A DNA stretch of 64,000 nucleotides, taken from assembly GCA_016584305.1 (NCBI GenBank), contig JACEEZ010000090.1:10001-74000 (forward strand), given 5' to 3'. How positions within the stretch are numbered: position 1 is the first letter of the stretch; each line of letters begins with the position of its first letter. Shown here piece by piece: positions 1 to 12,706 of this stretch. The stretch is from Chionoecetes opilio (taxonomy: Eukaryota; Arthropoda; Malacostraca; Decapoda; Majidae). The notes beneath the pieces are model-generated. The model made no database searches. It was given only the letters and a program-made list of their open reading frames with translations, and had not been told where the DNA came from. A program made the position numbers and the translations under genes.

Positions 1-447
1 TATGTATATTGGATATAATGTATATATCATATGTATAGTATATATGTATATATAAGTAATGTAGAATATATATGGGATGTGTATTATATATATAATATAT
101 AGTATATTATATATATATATATATAGTATAATATATATATATATATCTATCCATATTCTATATATATATAGTATATCTAACCATTATATATCTATCTATC
201 TTCTATATATATATACTCGAATCTCTATATTAGCATCTCTAATATATCCATATACTACCTTAAATCGCCAAGCGACAGAGCCTCCAGGCCTCACGAAATG
301 GTGATATATATATACATTCTACTAATATACATATATATATAATATATATATACTATATAGATATATACTCTATATACATATATCTGATCACTCATATATA
401 TTATATCACTATCTGTATACTATACTACGATATCTATATTATATACT
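1..447. repeat. AT-rich microsatellite field
   Basis: Short alternating TA tracts with scattered C interruptions. A non-repetitive island of about 60 bases lies near 245-302 (CGCCAAGCGACAGAGCCTCC). Open frames here encode only Ile/Tyr-rich strings expected from TATA repeats, so no gene is called. Confidence 0.9.
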
Positions 448-777
448 ATGTATTATTGTCTATCTCTACTCTATCTCTATCGTATCCTCTATATATCTCT
501 TCTATATATATATCATTCTCATCTATGTCATATGTCCATCGGGGGGGTGTGTCAATCTGTAATCTCTATATGGTATATCTATCTGTATCTCTCTATGTAT
601 CTGTCTCTACTCTCATACTATCTCCTCTCCCTCTCCCTCTTCTCTCCCCTCTCTACTATACATATCTATATCCCTCTCCCTCTCCATTCCATAGTGCTCT
701 TCTCTCTGTCTCTGTTCTCTGTCTCTGTCCTCTCATATCTGATCTCTCTCTCTGTCTCTCTACTCTGTCTCTGCTCA

Positions 778-822
<45 letters not shown>

Positions 823-939
823 TCTCTCTATCTCTCTCGTCTCTCTCTCTCATTCTCTCTCTCTCTTCTCTCTCTCCTCTCTCGCTCCCTCTCTCTCTCT
901 CTTCTCCCCTCTCTCTCTCGCCTCCCCTCTCTCTCTCCC

Positions 940-974
<35 letters not shown>

Positions 975-1190
975 TATCTCTCTCCCTCTCCTCTCCTCTC
1001 TCTTCTGTCTGTCTCTTTCTCTGTCATCTTCGTCATGGTATCACTATAGATCTATCACAATCTATATCTGATATCTCTGTATAATCACCTCACTCCTAAT
1101 TCTATCTATCTATCATATGTATCCTCCTATTCTGTATCTCTCTTCGACTCTCTCTCCCTTTCTATCTCTCTCCTCCTCTCATCTTTCCTT
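448..1190. repeat. (CT)n / TCTA-rich microsatellite
   Basis: Polypyrimidine tract on the plus strand, purest at about 781-1,010, with TCTA and TCTG variants at both ends. The long open frames through it (Ser/Leu or Leu/Tyr repeats) are by-products of the dinucleotide repeat. Such tracts can form H-DNA. Confidence 0.9.
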
Positions 1191-2109
1191 GCGTTTTTTC
1201 TTTCCGATGGTGTAACTGAGATGGCCGTAAATGGGAGTTTACGGCCATCCAGTTTACACCATTCGAACAACAACACTCATGATGCTCCTTCAGTCACATC
1301 TTCCCTCACTCAAAATTTAAATTTATTTTACTAATTCTTTACCTTAGAGAGCTCCTTTACACAATTATAACGACTCACGTAACCCCTTATAATTTTCTAA
1401 CATAATTACGAATTCCAATGTTCTAGCTGGCACGCTAGATACGTCGCGAGACGACAGGAATCTAACCCTTGGCTTTCTGAGCATAAAGGGGTTGTTTTCT
1501 GCACGTTACTGGTCGACCCATTTCTCTTTCTTCACCTTCGCAATCTTCCAATCCGCTTCACTACATCCACATGATTTTAGATCACCTCCTTTTTCTATGA
1601 ATGACTTTTAGTATCCCTATTCCAGGCACACTAACCTAGTGACACTAAATTATTAGAAGCTATACCCATCAAGCATTTGTCCCCTGATCGAATAACCAAG
1701 TCATTTCACACCAACTACATATACTCAAATGACTACCACTGTTTCGATTGGCCCGACTCTCGGTTCGAGTCTCGCCACCACACATCGAAGCTGAAATGTC
1801 ACCCACGAAACTAGTGTCATGTGCAGTCCTCTACCAACTCAGACAGCATACACACCAGGTCCTGTTAATACGAAATTATATTTATTTCTTTAGTTAGTAA
1901 TTTTAGATACTATAACGGAAATTTTATTGTTTTCTTAGAATTAAATGTTTTTAGATGTTCTCTTTTTAGCATTGCATATATTAAATTTTTACCTATTTTT
2001 TAGCCTGATGATGCCAAGTGCCCTTGGCGAATCGTTGCGCATAAACAAACACCCAAGTAGGACGAGGTCTTTGTCACCATGAAACATCAAGATGTCCCAA
2101 TAAGAAAAT
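1191..2109. other. Unassigned unique sequence with SINE-like B box
   Basis: About 0.9 kb of moderately AT-rich, non-repetitive DNA between two microsatellite fields. It contains the hairpin listed at 1,205-1,265. At 1,762-1,771 it also holds GGTTCGAGTC, which matches the tRNA internal promoter B box. A convincing A box is not visible upstream, so this could be an eroded tRNA-derived SINE or chance. No coding potential is recognised. Confidence 0.45.
1205..1265. repeat. Near-perfect hairpin (inverted repeat arms of ~27 bp)
   Basis: Arm 1 (1,205-1,231) and arm 2 (1,238-1,265) are reverse complements, apart from about three mismatches or indels, around a six-base loop. The inner part, GATGGCCGTAAA / TTTACGGCCATC, is perfect, and the outer part pairs TGGTGTAA with TTACACCA. 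It could be a tiny fold-back element or an end remnant of a larger inverted-repeat element. Confidence 0.75.
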
Positions 2110-2718
2110 CAATTATTATATATACTAACCTTAATTATATAATATATATAGTATACCTATATATATATAGTATAACCTATATATATATATATACCTGATA
2201 TCATATATATATATGAACTATATATATATATTATATATATATATATATATATTATAATATTTATATAGTTATATATATATTATATATATAGATTATACTA
2301 TATATATATATATATATCATATATATATATATATTGAAATTACAAATATATATATAAATAAATAAAATATCATATATAAAATTAAATATATATATATAAA
2401 TATATATAAATATAAAATATATATATAAATATATATAATATAATATATATATATATAATATAGAATATATATCTAATATAAATATATAATTTATAAATAT
2501 ATAGATATATAATATATATATAACTATAAATATATATATATAATTATATATTCTCATATATTATATAAATTCTTATATATATAAATAATATATATATAAA
2601 TATATATATATAAATATATATATAATAAATATATATAATATATATCAAATATATATAAATATATATAAATATATATTATATAAAATATATATATATTATT
2701 TATATATTAATATATATC

Positions 2719-2749
<31 letters not shown>

Positions 2750-2969
2750 TATATATATCATATATACCATATATAACTATATTATCTATAGATATATATA
2801 TATCTTATATTGATATATATATATATTATATATAGTAAATATATATATATATAACTATATATATAATATACAATATATAAATAAATAATATATCTAAAAT
2901 ATATATATATAAATATATAAATAAATATATATATATAATATATATGATTATATATATATATATATATAA

Positions 2970-3001
<32 letters not shown>

Positions 3002-3055
3002 TATATATATTATATAATGATTATATATATATATTATCTATTATATAGTACATAT

Positions 3056-3093
<38 letters not shown>

Positions 3094-3250
3094 TAATATA
3101 TATTATATTACTATATATATATATATATATATATATAAATATATAAATAAATAATATATAATATAATTATAAAAAAATATATATCTTTTATATATATATT
3201 TATATATATATATATTTATATATATATATTTAGTTATATATTTATATATT

Positions 3251-3283
<33 letters not shown>

Positions 3284-3285
3284 TA

Positions 3286-3328
<43 letters not shown>

Positions 3329-4639
3329 GTATATATATATACATTTTATATATATATATAGTATGTATAATATACATATAATCACTATTATTAGTATATA
3401 GATAGTATGATATATATATATATTATCTATATATAATATATATATATATTCTAGATATATATATTTAGATATGTATGTTTATATATATATATATATAGTA
3501 TATATATAAAAATTTATTATATATCTATTTATTTATATGATGTTATATATATATATATCTATATAGATAAATTAATATATATATATCTATATATCATCAT
3601 ATGTATTTATATATACTATATATATATATCATATACATATACTATATATATATATATCTATATACCTATATTATCTATATATATACTTTCACTCAAATAG
3701 TATTATATATATTTATATATATTCCTATTTAACTATCTAATTGATATATATTTATATCTATTTATATATCCTTTATATATTATAGTTTATATAATCTATT
3801 TATATCTATATATTTAATATATATATTATATTTATATATATATTTTATCTATACTATCTAATATAGTATATATATGTATATTATATATAGATATATATAT
3901 ATATACTATATATATTAAACTATATATATAAATATATATATATATATCATATATATATATTTATTTATATATTTATATATTATATATATATATATATATT
4001 AATATATATTATAAGATATTTATTTATATTTTATATGTAGTATATCTATATATATTATAATATTTCTCTATATGTTATATATAATATATATCTATATATC
4101 ATATATATTTTCATCTATATTTATATATCTATTATATATATTATATCTATTATACTATATATGATATGTATATTATAGTTCTGTATATAGTGATCTATCT
4201 ATATATAATATGATATATATATAATATATTATTCTCTATAGTCTATATATTCTTATATATATCTTAATCTATATATTATCTAGTATATAGATATATACAT
4301 ATATGGACTATATATAACTCTATACGATATTCATAACTTAATATCACATATATATAAATACTCTATAGTGTATATATACTATATTTTTTTTTAATAATAT
4401 AAATATATTTACATATATATATCTATATATATATATATATTATATCTACGATATATATATATATATAAATATATAAATATATAAATAAATATATATATAT
4501 CTATGATATATATAATATATCAATTAGATACCTTACAATCATATCGACTATCTATAATATATTATATATATACTATATATCTATATATAATATATATATA
4601 TCTCTATATATATATATATATATTACTCATCTATATCTA

Positions 4640-4684
<45 letters not shown>

Positions 4685-5750
4685 ATACTATAATATACTC
4701 ATCAATATATATCACATCTTATATCTCTAGTTTCAATCTCTATAAATAGCTACTCACCTATATATAAACATATATATCTATTATCCTATATACCATATAT
4801 TAAATATCTATATATATCTAATATATCTCTTATTCATCTATATCTATCTCTATCTCATCTATCTATCAATATCTCTACCTATATACATACTATAAATATA
4901 TACCTAAATATATCTATATATATATAACCATATCTCTATTATAATATATATATATCTATATATATACATATACATCTCTTAACTACTTATATCTATCTCT
5001 CACTCATCTCAATCTATACATATATTTACGCTCTATATATAATATAATCTAGGTATATATCTATATAGATTATATCTATATATATACGTCTCTCTCTAGT
5101 ATATATATATATACTTAGCTCTTCACTTTACTCTCTATATTTATATATATACTTTATCATATATATCTATTATCTATCTATTTCATATATATTATATCTA
5201 ATATCTAAGTCCTATCTTATATTTATATAGATCTATCTTTATATCTAGTATATTATTATATTACTCTTATATTATATCTATATCTATTTTATATCTCTCT
5301 ATCATTTCTTTATATTATTTCTTTCTATCTTTATATCGTTTTAATATAGATCTATCATCTATACTAATCATTATATTCTATCTCCTCATATATATATACT
5401 GCTACTCGAATCTATACTACTATATCTACTTTATTTTAATTATTTATATCTTTATTTTATATCTTTATCTTTTTTATATATATTATGTCTACTCCTACTC
5501 TTATATCTATATACTCTCTATCATATATGCTATATATATCATATCTCTATATTTATATATTTCATAATTATTATATATATATATATATATATCTACTCTA
5601 CTATAAGCTCTTTCTATATCATTATACTCTCTTTATATTGATATATATATATCTATATCTATATCTCTATATATATATATATTTATGCCTGTGTTCATAT
5701 ATATCTACTATACATATATATATATATATATATATATCATCTATATCTAT

Positions 5751-5788
<38 letters not shown>

Positions 5789-6304
5789 TATAGTCCCTCA
5801 TCATCTCTTACTCTATATCTACATATATATATACTCTCTATAACCTACTATCTATATATATATATATAGATCTATTCTATATATCCATATATACTATATA
5901 TAATATACCTATATATACTATAATACCGTATATAATAATATCATGATATACCTAATATATATATATCTATACCTATAATATATATATATATACCTATATA
6001 TAATATATATATACCTATATTATATATATATAGGTATCCCTATATATATATATTCAATAAATAATATATAAACTAAATATAAATATTATACAATACTCAA
6101 TACTATATAAATAGATATATATATAAGGTATATATTATAATATATATATATAAATCTAATATATGGGTATCTGATATAATATATCGATATATATATAATA
6201 TATATATATATATAGATATATATAGAGTATATATATATAGATATTATATATGATTATATATATATATATATATATCTATATATATATATAGATATAAATA
6301 TATA

Positions 6305-6346
<42 letters not shown>

Positions 6347-7371
6347 TGATATATACATATATAATATATAGTATAATATAACTATATATAAATATATATC
6401 TATATCATATATATATATATATAATATATATATAATACTATATATATAGCTATATATATATAACTATAGATACATCTATATATAGATATATATGAATATA
6501 TATACTATATATATTATATATATATATATTATATATATCTATATATAGATATATATATATATACCTATATTATATATATATATATATCTTAATATATATA
6601 TACCTATATATATAGATATATACCTATATATATATATATGTTTACTTATTAGTATAATAATACTATAGTACCTATATATATATCTATATACCTATAATAT
6701 ATATTATATATTATCTATATAATAATTATATATATATACTAATATATATATATATACTAATTATCTATTACATAAATATAATCATAATAAATATATATAT
6801 ACAATAAATATATATATCAAAATATATATAAATATATATTATATAAATATATATATATATACATATATATATTATAAAATATATTATATATATATAAAAT
6901 ATATATATATAAATATATATATTAAATATATTATATAATCAATATATATATATAAATCTATATATTCTAACATATATATATCTATCTATCAACTATATAT
7001 CTATCATATATATATAACCTATATCTATATACTAGTTATACACTAATTATATAAATATCTATATCTACTCTATCTATACCTAACTATATATAAATCTGTA
7101 TCACAATTATAAATCTCATAATATATATATATATCATATATAAATTTATATCTCTATTATATAATATATATATACTCTATATATATATACATATCCCTAT
7201 ATATATCTATAGAGATGATATATCTCTTTATATATATATCATTATATATATATCTCTATATATATATCATCTATATATCGTCTCATAAAGTAAATACATC
7301 ACCTAATAACTCTATACATACAATAAATAAATATATATATATCTATATAATACTATGTTCTATAATATATA

Positions 7372-7404
<33 letters not shown>

Positions 7405-7776
7405 ATATCTATATATATCTATCTATATATCTCATATTATTATATATATATATTATACTCCATCTATATATCTATAATACGATATATAATACATATCTAT
7501 ATATATCTATATATATATATATATATCTGTATATCTATCATATATATATATATCTTATATCTACTAGTATATCTATCTATCTCTATCATATTCCTCTCTC
7601 ATCTCAATCTATCACTACCATCATAACTAAACTAAACTCCATACCTATATCTATATCTATATCGTCTTACTATCTCTCTCTACTATATATATCTCTCTTA
7701 TCTATGCTCCTCTCTATCTAGATATCTATTCTAGTCTTCTATATCTATATATATAGCTATTCTATCTATATATATA
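2110..7776. repeat. Giant (TA)n microsatellite field, 5.7 kb
   Basis: Almost uninterrupted TA dinucleotide repeats with single-base slips (TATAAA, TATC) and, toward 4,700-5,500 and 7,000-7,770, more TCTA/CTA variants. All open frames are Ile/Tyr repeats. The right edge is where the 3' terminus of a Helitron enters at about 7,777. Helitrons target AT dinucleotides, so the field is a natural landing pad. Confidence 0.92.
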
Positions 7777-7777
7777 A

Positions 7778-9161
7778 CTCCGCAAGCCGCCCTTCCGGGC
7801 GGCCTTTTTTTGGCTAGCTCCTGCGGAGGGCTCTTGTGGGCCCTCCAGCTGGAGACTGTCCAGGCTAATCTGGGACTCTCCAGATAGCCCCTTCTACTTT
7901 CCTGAAATCATGGAATGTTGAAATGTATGTTTACGCCAACCCATTCCCATCCCCCCAACCCATCACTCACCCATTAACCCGTCACCCCCCACGCCATTTC
8001 ACTCACCTAACCATTACCCATCATCCCCCCACCCATTCACTCACACATATCCATCACCACACACCCATTCACATCACGCCATTACCCATCACCCCGTCGC
8101 ACCATTTATCTCCCACCCATTTTCCATCACCACACACCCATTTCACTCTAGCCCATTACCCATCAACCCTCCCACCCATGTCACTCACCCAATAGTGCCT
8201 ATGCACCACACACCCATGTTCCACTCACCCATTACCCATCAACCCCCCACACCATTCACTCACCCATTATCCTCACGCACACACCCATTCCTCACGCCTT
8301 GTCCATGCGACCACACCCCCATTTCACGTCACCCATTACCTCCCCGCCCACCCTTCACGCACCCATTACCCATCCACAACACCCATGTCACTCACCATTA
8401 CCCATCACCGCGCCCCATTCCACTCACATCCATTACCCATCACCCTCCACCCCCATTCACTCACCCATAACCCATCACAACACATACCCATTCACTCACC
8501 CATTCCCCATCACCTCCCCACCCATTCACTCACACACCATTACCACATCACCACCCCCCCCACCCATTCCTCACCCATTATCCATCACACACACCCATTC
8601 GACTTCACCCTTGTATCCATCACCAACACCCCCATTTTCACTTACCAATTATCCCATCACCCCCAACTCCTTCACTCACCCATTCCCATCTCCACACCAC
8701 CCATCTCACTCACCCCATTACCCATCACCTCCCCAGCCCATTCACTCACCCATTACCCATCACCCCCAACCCATTCACTCACCCATTACCCATCAACCCC
8801 ACCCATATCCCTCACCCATCAGCCCAGCCCCCCCACCATTCACATCACCCATCACCCACCACCATTTACCCATCACCCCACCCATTCACATCACCGCACA
8901 CACTACATCAAGGCGCTTCCTCAATTCTCGCAACCCACTTTGTTTTCACAATTTTCGTCTATTTAGGCTGCAAAAAAACGAAAAAAAGAAGTGATCGGAT
9001 CATCTCATAAGCGGGGCTTATGACCTTCCCCTTGTCAACCTGGTTCCAAAAATGTAGTAATTATGATGGATTACCGCCACTGGGGGCGGACCTATACACA
9101 TTAAACACACAACGCACACTCACACAACAGACACGCACACTTGCTGCTATTTATTTATATA
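7778..9161 (-). mobile_element. Non-autonomous Helitron, copy 1 (minus)
   Basis: The plus-strand left edge is the element's 3' end: a GC hairpin (GCCGCCC..GGGCGGC) next to an eroded ACTAG (reads ACTCC here), followed inward by GGCTAGCTCCTGCGGAGGGC and a CTCCAGATAGCCCC motif. The middle is a minisatellite. The right part has the shared 5' region, a CCGCCACTGGGGGCGG palindrome and a (CA)n tract, and ends at about 9,160 in an eroded ..TTTATTTATAT. There is no Rep/helicase frame. The 5' end abuts the 3' end of the next copy, a head-to-tail tandem. The Helitron call rests on canonical ends in sister copies at 11,088 and 11,991. Confidence 0.72.
7938..8905. repeat. Helitron-borne minisatellite (30-33 bp unit)
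   Basis: Imperfect tandem units built from the blocks CCCATTCACTCA, CCCATTACCCAT and CACCCC. Roughly 30 units can be read, with many single-base slips. The Pro/His/Thr/Ser-rich open frames across it are repeat translations. The same repeat occurs in every Helitron copy in this window, in element orientation as GTGATGGGTAATGGGTGAGT. Confidence 0.88.
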
Positions 9162-10325
9162 ACTAGCCGCAAAGTGCCGCCCCTCCCGGCGGACTTCTTT
9201 TGCTAGCTCCTGGGCTCCTGCTGAGGCTATTGGTGGGGGGCCTTCGGCCTCACCACCTGTGTTTTGTGGTGGTGCTTCGGCCACACCAAACATGGACTCT
9301 CCAGATAGCCCCATTCTAAACCTTTCCTGACTCATGGATGTAGAAATGTATGTATTATTACCCACCCAATCATTTCACTCACCCATTACCCTATCAAGCC
9401 CCCCACTCCATTCCCTTCACCGCATTACCCATCACCCCCCTCACCCCTTCACTCACCCCCTATTTAAGCCATCACGGCCCCCACCTCATTCCACTTCACC
9501 CATATACCCATCCCCGACACACCCATTGTCACTCACTGCCCATGTCCCCATCACCCGCCCCACCTATTCCCTCCTACCCATCACCCATCACGCCCCAACC
9601 CAATCATCCCCCACCCATTCACTCACCCATAATCCGCCACACCCTCATTACCCATCACCCCAACCCATTCACTCACACCTCATTACCCCATTCACTCCTG
9701 TCACCTGCCCCCCCACCCATTCACTTCACTGTTGACGCATTACCCATCAACCCCCCCCCCATTCACATCATCTCATTCTCCAACACCACACACCCATTCA
9801 CTCACCCATTTACGCCAAAAGTCAACCCCCCACCTGATTCCTCACCAAGTGTAACACCCAGCACCCATCACCTCAGCCCAACCTCATCACCCCCCACTCC
9901 CATTCACTCATGGCCATTCTACCTCCCAGCACCCTATTACCCATCACCCCAACCCATTCACGTACAACGCCATTACACTATCCCATCACCCTATGCGTCA
10001 ATCGGCTTCCACCCCCCTTGTCCCCCCCCGCCAATTCTCGCAACTGCCACTTTTTGTTTACACAATTCTCGCTAGATGGCTGCTAAAAAAGTAGAGAAAA
10101 AAGAGGGATCGGTATCTCGTAAAGTGGGCTTATGACCTTCTCCCTGGTTTCACGCCTCTGATTCCAAAAATGTGTCCATGAGGGTTTGGCGGCCACGGGG
10201 GGCGGTAACCTTATACCCACACTACACACACACATCACACACACAACACACACACACACACACAACACACACACACACACACAACAGACAGACAACACAC
10301 ACTTTCGCTATATTTCTCTAGAAGA
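9162..10325 (-). mobile_element. Non-autonomous Helitron, copy 2 (minus)
   Basis: It starts on the plus strand with ACTAGCCGC (reverse complement of GCGGCTAGT) and the GC hairpin, then GGCTAGCTCCTG, the CTCCAGATAGCCCC motif, a minisatellite (about 9,358-9,985) and the 5' region with the GGCGGCCACGGGGGGCGG palindrome. A (CA)n/(CAGA)n tract and CACTTTCGCTATA follow, close to GA (= TC at the 5' end) at about 10,322-10,325. No coding capacity. It lies directly behind copy 1. Confidence 0.78.
9358..9985. repeat. Helitron-borne minisatellite, copy 2
   Basis: Same CCCATTCACTCACCCATTACCCATCACCCC-type unit as in copy 1, with fewer and more diverged units. Equivalent arrays lie at about 11,340-11,630, 12,180-12,520, 20,380-21,220, 21,610-22,090, 23,260-23,510 and 24,010-24,340 in the other copies. 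Confidence 0.85.
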
Positions 10326-11087
10326 TATTGGAATGCCGATGCCAAAAGTCATCATTTGCTTGTGTCTCATTAGGCCACTTCTCCCTGTTCAATCCACTCT
10401 TCCTTATTAACTATAACTTAATATTTCACAAATACATGTTGAACTGGGGGGGGGGGGTTGAAAATATACCACATCACTTGGCGGAAGATTAATTGGCCAT
10501 CTGCAGGCCGTGGGTAAAATGTAAGCGTGTTTAGCTTTGTTGGAGTTCGGCGTGCTTGACAGAGGTGTGTGGGGTCTCCGGAGCAAAAGTTAGTGTGTGA
10601 TCGTACAACAGCGCAAAGTCGTTTTTAGAGCGTACGCATTTTTCCTGAACTTAAATTGCTTCTAATCATCACAAAAATTATTATCACATTAAACATTCAA
10701 CATCACTCATCTTTACTATGATGCTTGAGATTTCAGTCCTATCGTTACCTCACGTTAGAGTACTTGAGGTATCTCGGGTCCATTTCGTTTTCTTTTATAT
10801 TGAGTGCAACGTATTGTGGGCCGGCGCTTAACCTGCTCCAACAGCGAGAGGATAGGGAAATGCGCACAGTATAGGAATATTGGTTTGTAGCCGTAAAATG
10901 TTTAGTGATCTTTTCACGATGAGGCCAGCAAATGTCATATATATATATCCACTCTAATTCACGAAGTCATTATTTTCATATGGATCCGTTAGTACGTTCA
11001 AGCCTGCATAATCACTTTTGTCACGCTCCCAATTCCCCCCTACTAAGGTTTTTCTTCCACGCCTGTTATATCATGCACATCAGGCTA
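10326..11087. other. Single-copy spacer between divergent Helitron pairs
   Basis: Non-repetitive AT-moderate DNA with one long G run (about 10,446-10,457). It is the segment that both Helitron pairs point their 5' ends toward. It is conserved in copy B at 22,353-23,020 (shared stretch AGAGCGTACGCATTTTTCCTG). No protein similarity is recognised. Confidence 0.6.
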
Positions 11088-11773
11088 TCTTATATTAATA
11101 AAAGCGAAAGTGTGTGGTGTACTGTGGTCTTGTTTGGGTGTGTGTGGTACTAGGTTCCGCCCCCCGTGGCTGAATCCTATGCAGATGGTCACATTTTTTG
11201 GTCAACCAGGTTGACCAGGGGAAGGTTTTAACAAGCCCACCTTTATGGGATGATCCGATCACTTTTATCTATTTTTTTAGTAGCCTATTAGCGAGAATTG
11301 TGAAAAAAAGTGGGTTGCGAGCATTGAGGAACCCTTGATGTTAGGTGATGGGATAATGGAGAAGTGAATGGGTGGGGTGATGTGGTAATGAGGCTTTGTG
11401 GGGTGATGGGTGAGTGAATGGGTGGGGGTGATGGTTTGATGGGTGAGGGAATAGATGGGGGTGCTGGGTAATGGGTTAGTGATGAGTGTGTGGTGATGGG
11501 TAAATGGCGGTCTGAGTGAATGGGTGGGGGGTGATTTGGGGGGGGGGGTTAATGGGTGAGTGAATGGCTGGGGGTGAGGCGGTAATGGGTGAGTGAATGG
11601 CGGTTGGGGGTGATGTGATGGTTGGCGTTAATACATACATTTCTACATCCATGATTTCAGGAAAGTTAGAAGGGGCCTATCTGGAAGTCCTGTGTTGTGG
11701 TGGGGCCGAAGGCCACCAATAGCCCTCCGCAGAGCTAGCCAAAGTCCCGCCCGTAGGGCGGCTTTGCGGCTAG
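11088..11773 (+). mobile_element. Non-autonomous Helitron, copy 3 (plus)
   Basis: The 5' end is A|TCTTATATTAATAAAAGCG at 11,088, followed by GAAAGTG and GT repeats. A subterminal palindrome (GGTTCCGCCCCCCGTGGC), a poly-T tract, the minisatellite and the CATCCATGATTTCAGG block follow. The 3' end is a GC stem (CCGCCCGTAGGGCGG), eight bases, then CTAG|T at 11,770-11,774. TC at the 5' end, a hairpin just before CTRR, and insertion between A and T without duplication are the textbook Helitron terminal signature. 686 bp, no frame for Rep/Hel. Confidence 0.85.
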
Positions 11774-11803
11774 TATATATATATAATATATATAGATATA
11801 TAT

Positions 11804-11842
<39 letters not shown>

Positions 11843-11845
11843 GTT

Positions 11846-11930
<85 letters not shown>

Positions 11931-11990
11931 GAGAGTGAGATGAGAGTGAGAGTGATTGTGTGAAGTGGATATATATATATAGTTTTAATA
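11774..11990. repeat. (TA)n then (GA)n microsatellite between Helitrons
   Basis: Pure TA repeats from 11,774 to about 11,890 are followed by GA repeats to about 11,955. This is the target DNA between Helitron copies 3 and 4, and the same arrangement is preserved in copy B at 23,656-23,835. Confidence 0.88.
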
Positions 11991-12706
11991 TCTATATTAA
12001 TAAAAGCGAAAGTGGTGTTGTTTGTATGTCTGTGTGTGTTGTGTGGTGTGGGTATAGGTTTTCCGACCCCCCGTGGCGGAATCGCCACGATTCTTTTTTT
12101 CTTTTCTTTTTTTTTAGTAGCCTAATAGCGAGAAATTGTGAAAAAAAGTGGGTTTGCGAGAATGTGAGAAAACCTTGATGTAGGGTGATGGTAATGGATG
12201 ATGAATGGGGTGGGGTGATGGGTAAATGGGTGTGTGGTGATGGATGAGTGAATGGGTGGGGGGTGATGGGTGATGGGTGAGGAATGATGGTGTTGATGGT
12301 AATGGGTGAGTGAATGGGTGGGGTGATGGGTAATGGTGAGTGCATGGGTGGGGCTGATGGTAATGGGTGAGTGAATGGGCCTGGGGATGATGGTGAATGG
12401 GTTTGGCGTTAATACCAATACATTTCTACATCCATGATTTCAGGAACAGTATAGTAGGGCTATCTGGTGATGGGTAGTGGGTGGTGAATGGGTTGGGGGT
12501 GATGTGAATGGGTTGAGCGCTTTAAGTTCATACATTTCTAACCTCCATGATTTCAGGTGCAAAGTTAGAAGGGGCTATCTGGAGAGTCCTGTTTGTCGTG
12601 GGCCTTCGGCCACCAACACAGGTGGTGGCCTTCGGCGCCACCAATATCACTCCGCAGGAGCTAGTCAACAAGTCAGCTCCGAGAGGCGGGCTGTTTGCGG
12701 CAGTAG
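11991..12706 (+). mobile_element. Non-autonomous Helitron, copy 4 (plus), with internal duplication
   Basis: It begins A|TCTATATTAATAAAAGCG at 11,991 and ends with an eroded GC hairpin and GCGGCAGTAGT (for GCGGCTAGT) at about 12,706. The block TACATTTCTACATCCATG with its following TTTCAGG..GGGGCTATCTGG occurs twice (about 12,402-12,466 and 12,513-12,579), separated by one minisatellite piece. The same doubling is found at 24,227-24,390 in copy B. No coding capacity. Confidence 0.8.

Noticed and set aside
448..1071. Two overlapping frames of ~200 codons with signal-peptide-like hydrophobic runs
   Set aside because: Ser/Leu alternation is the translation of (CT)n.
1751..1780. tRNA or SINE from a B-box match GGTTCGAGTC
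   Set aside because: No A box at the right distance and no T-stem pairing; kept only as a note in the unassigned feature.
2261..7721. Many open frames of 70-170 codons, rich in Ile, Tyr and Leu
   Set aside because: They are translations of TA/TCTA repeats; no composition, motif or start context suggests genes.
7938..8905. Regularly repeated array, considered as CRISPR
   Set aside because: Units are contiguous and degenerate with no unique spacers, and the DNA is eukaryotic.
7923..10075. Pro/His/Thr/Ser-rich open frames up to 241 codons, resembling mucin-like or secreted repeat proteins
   Set aside because: They follow the CCCATTCACTCA minisatellite, are open in two or three frames at once, and lie inside a Helitron.
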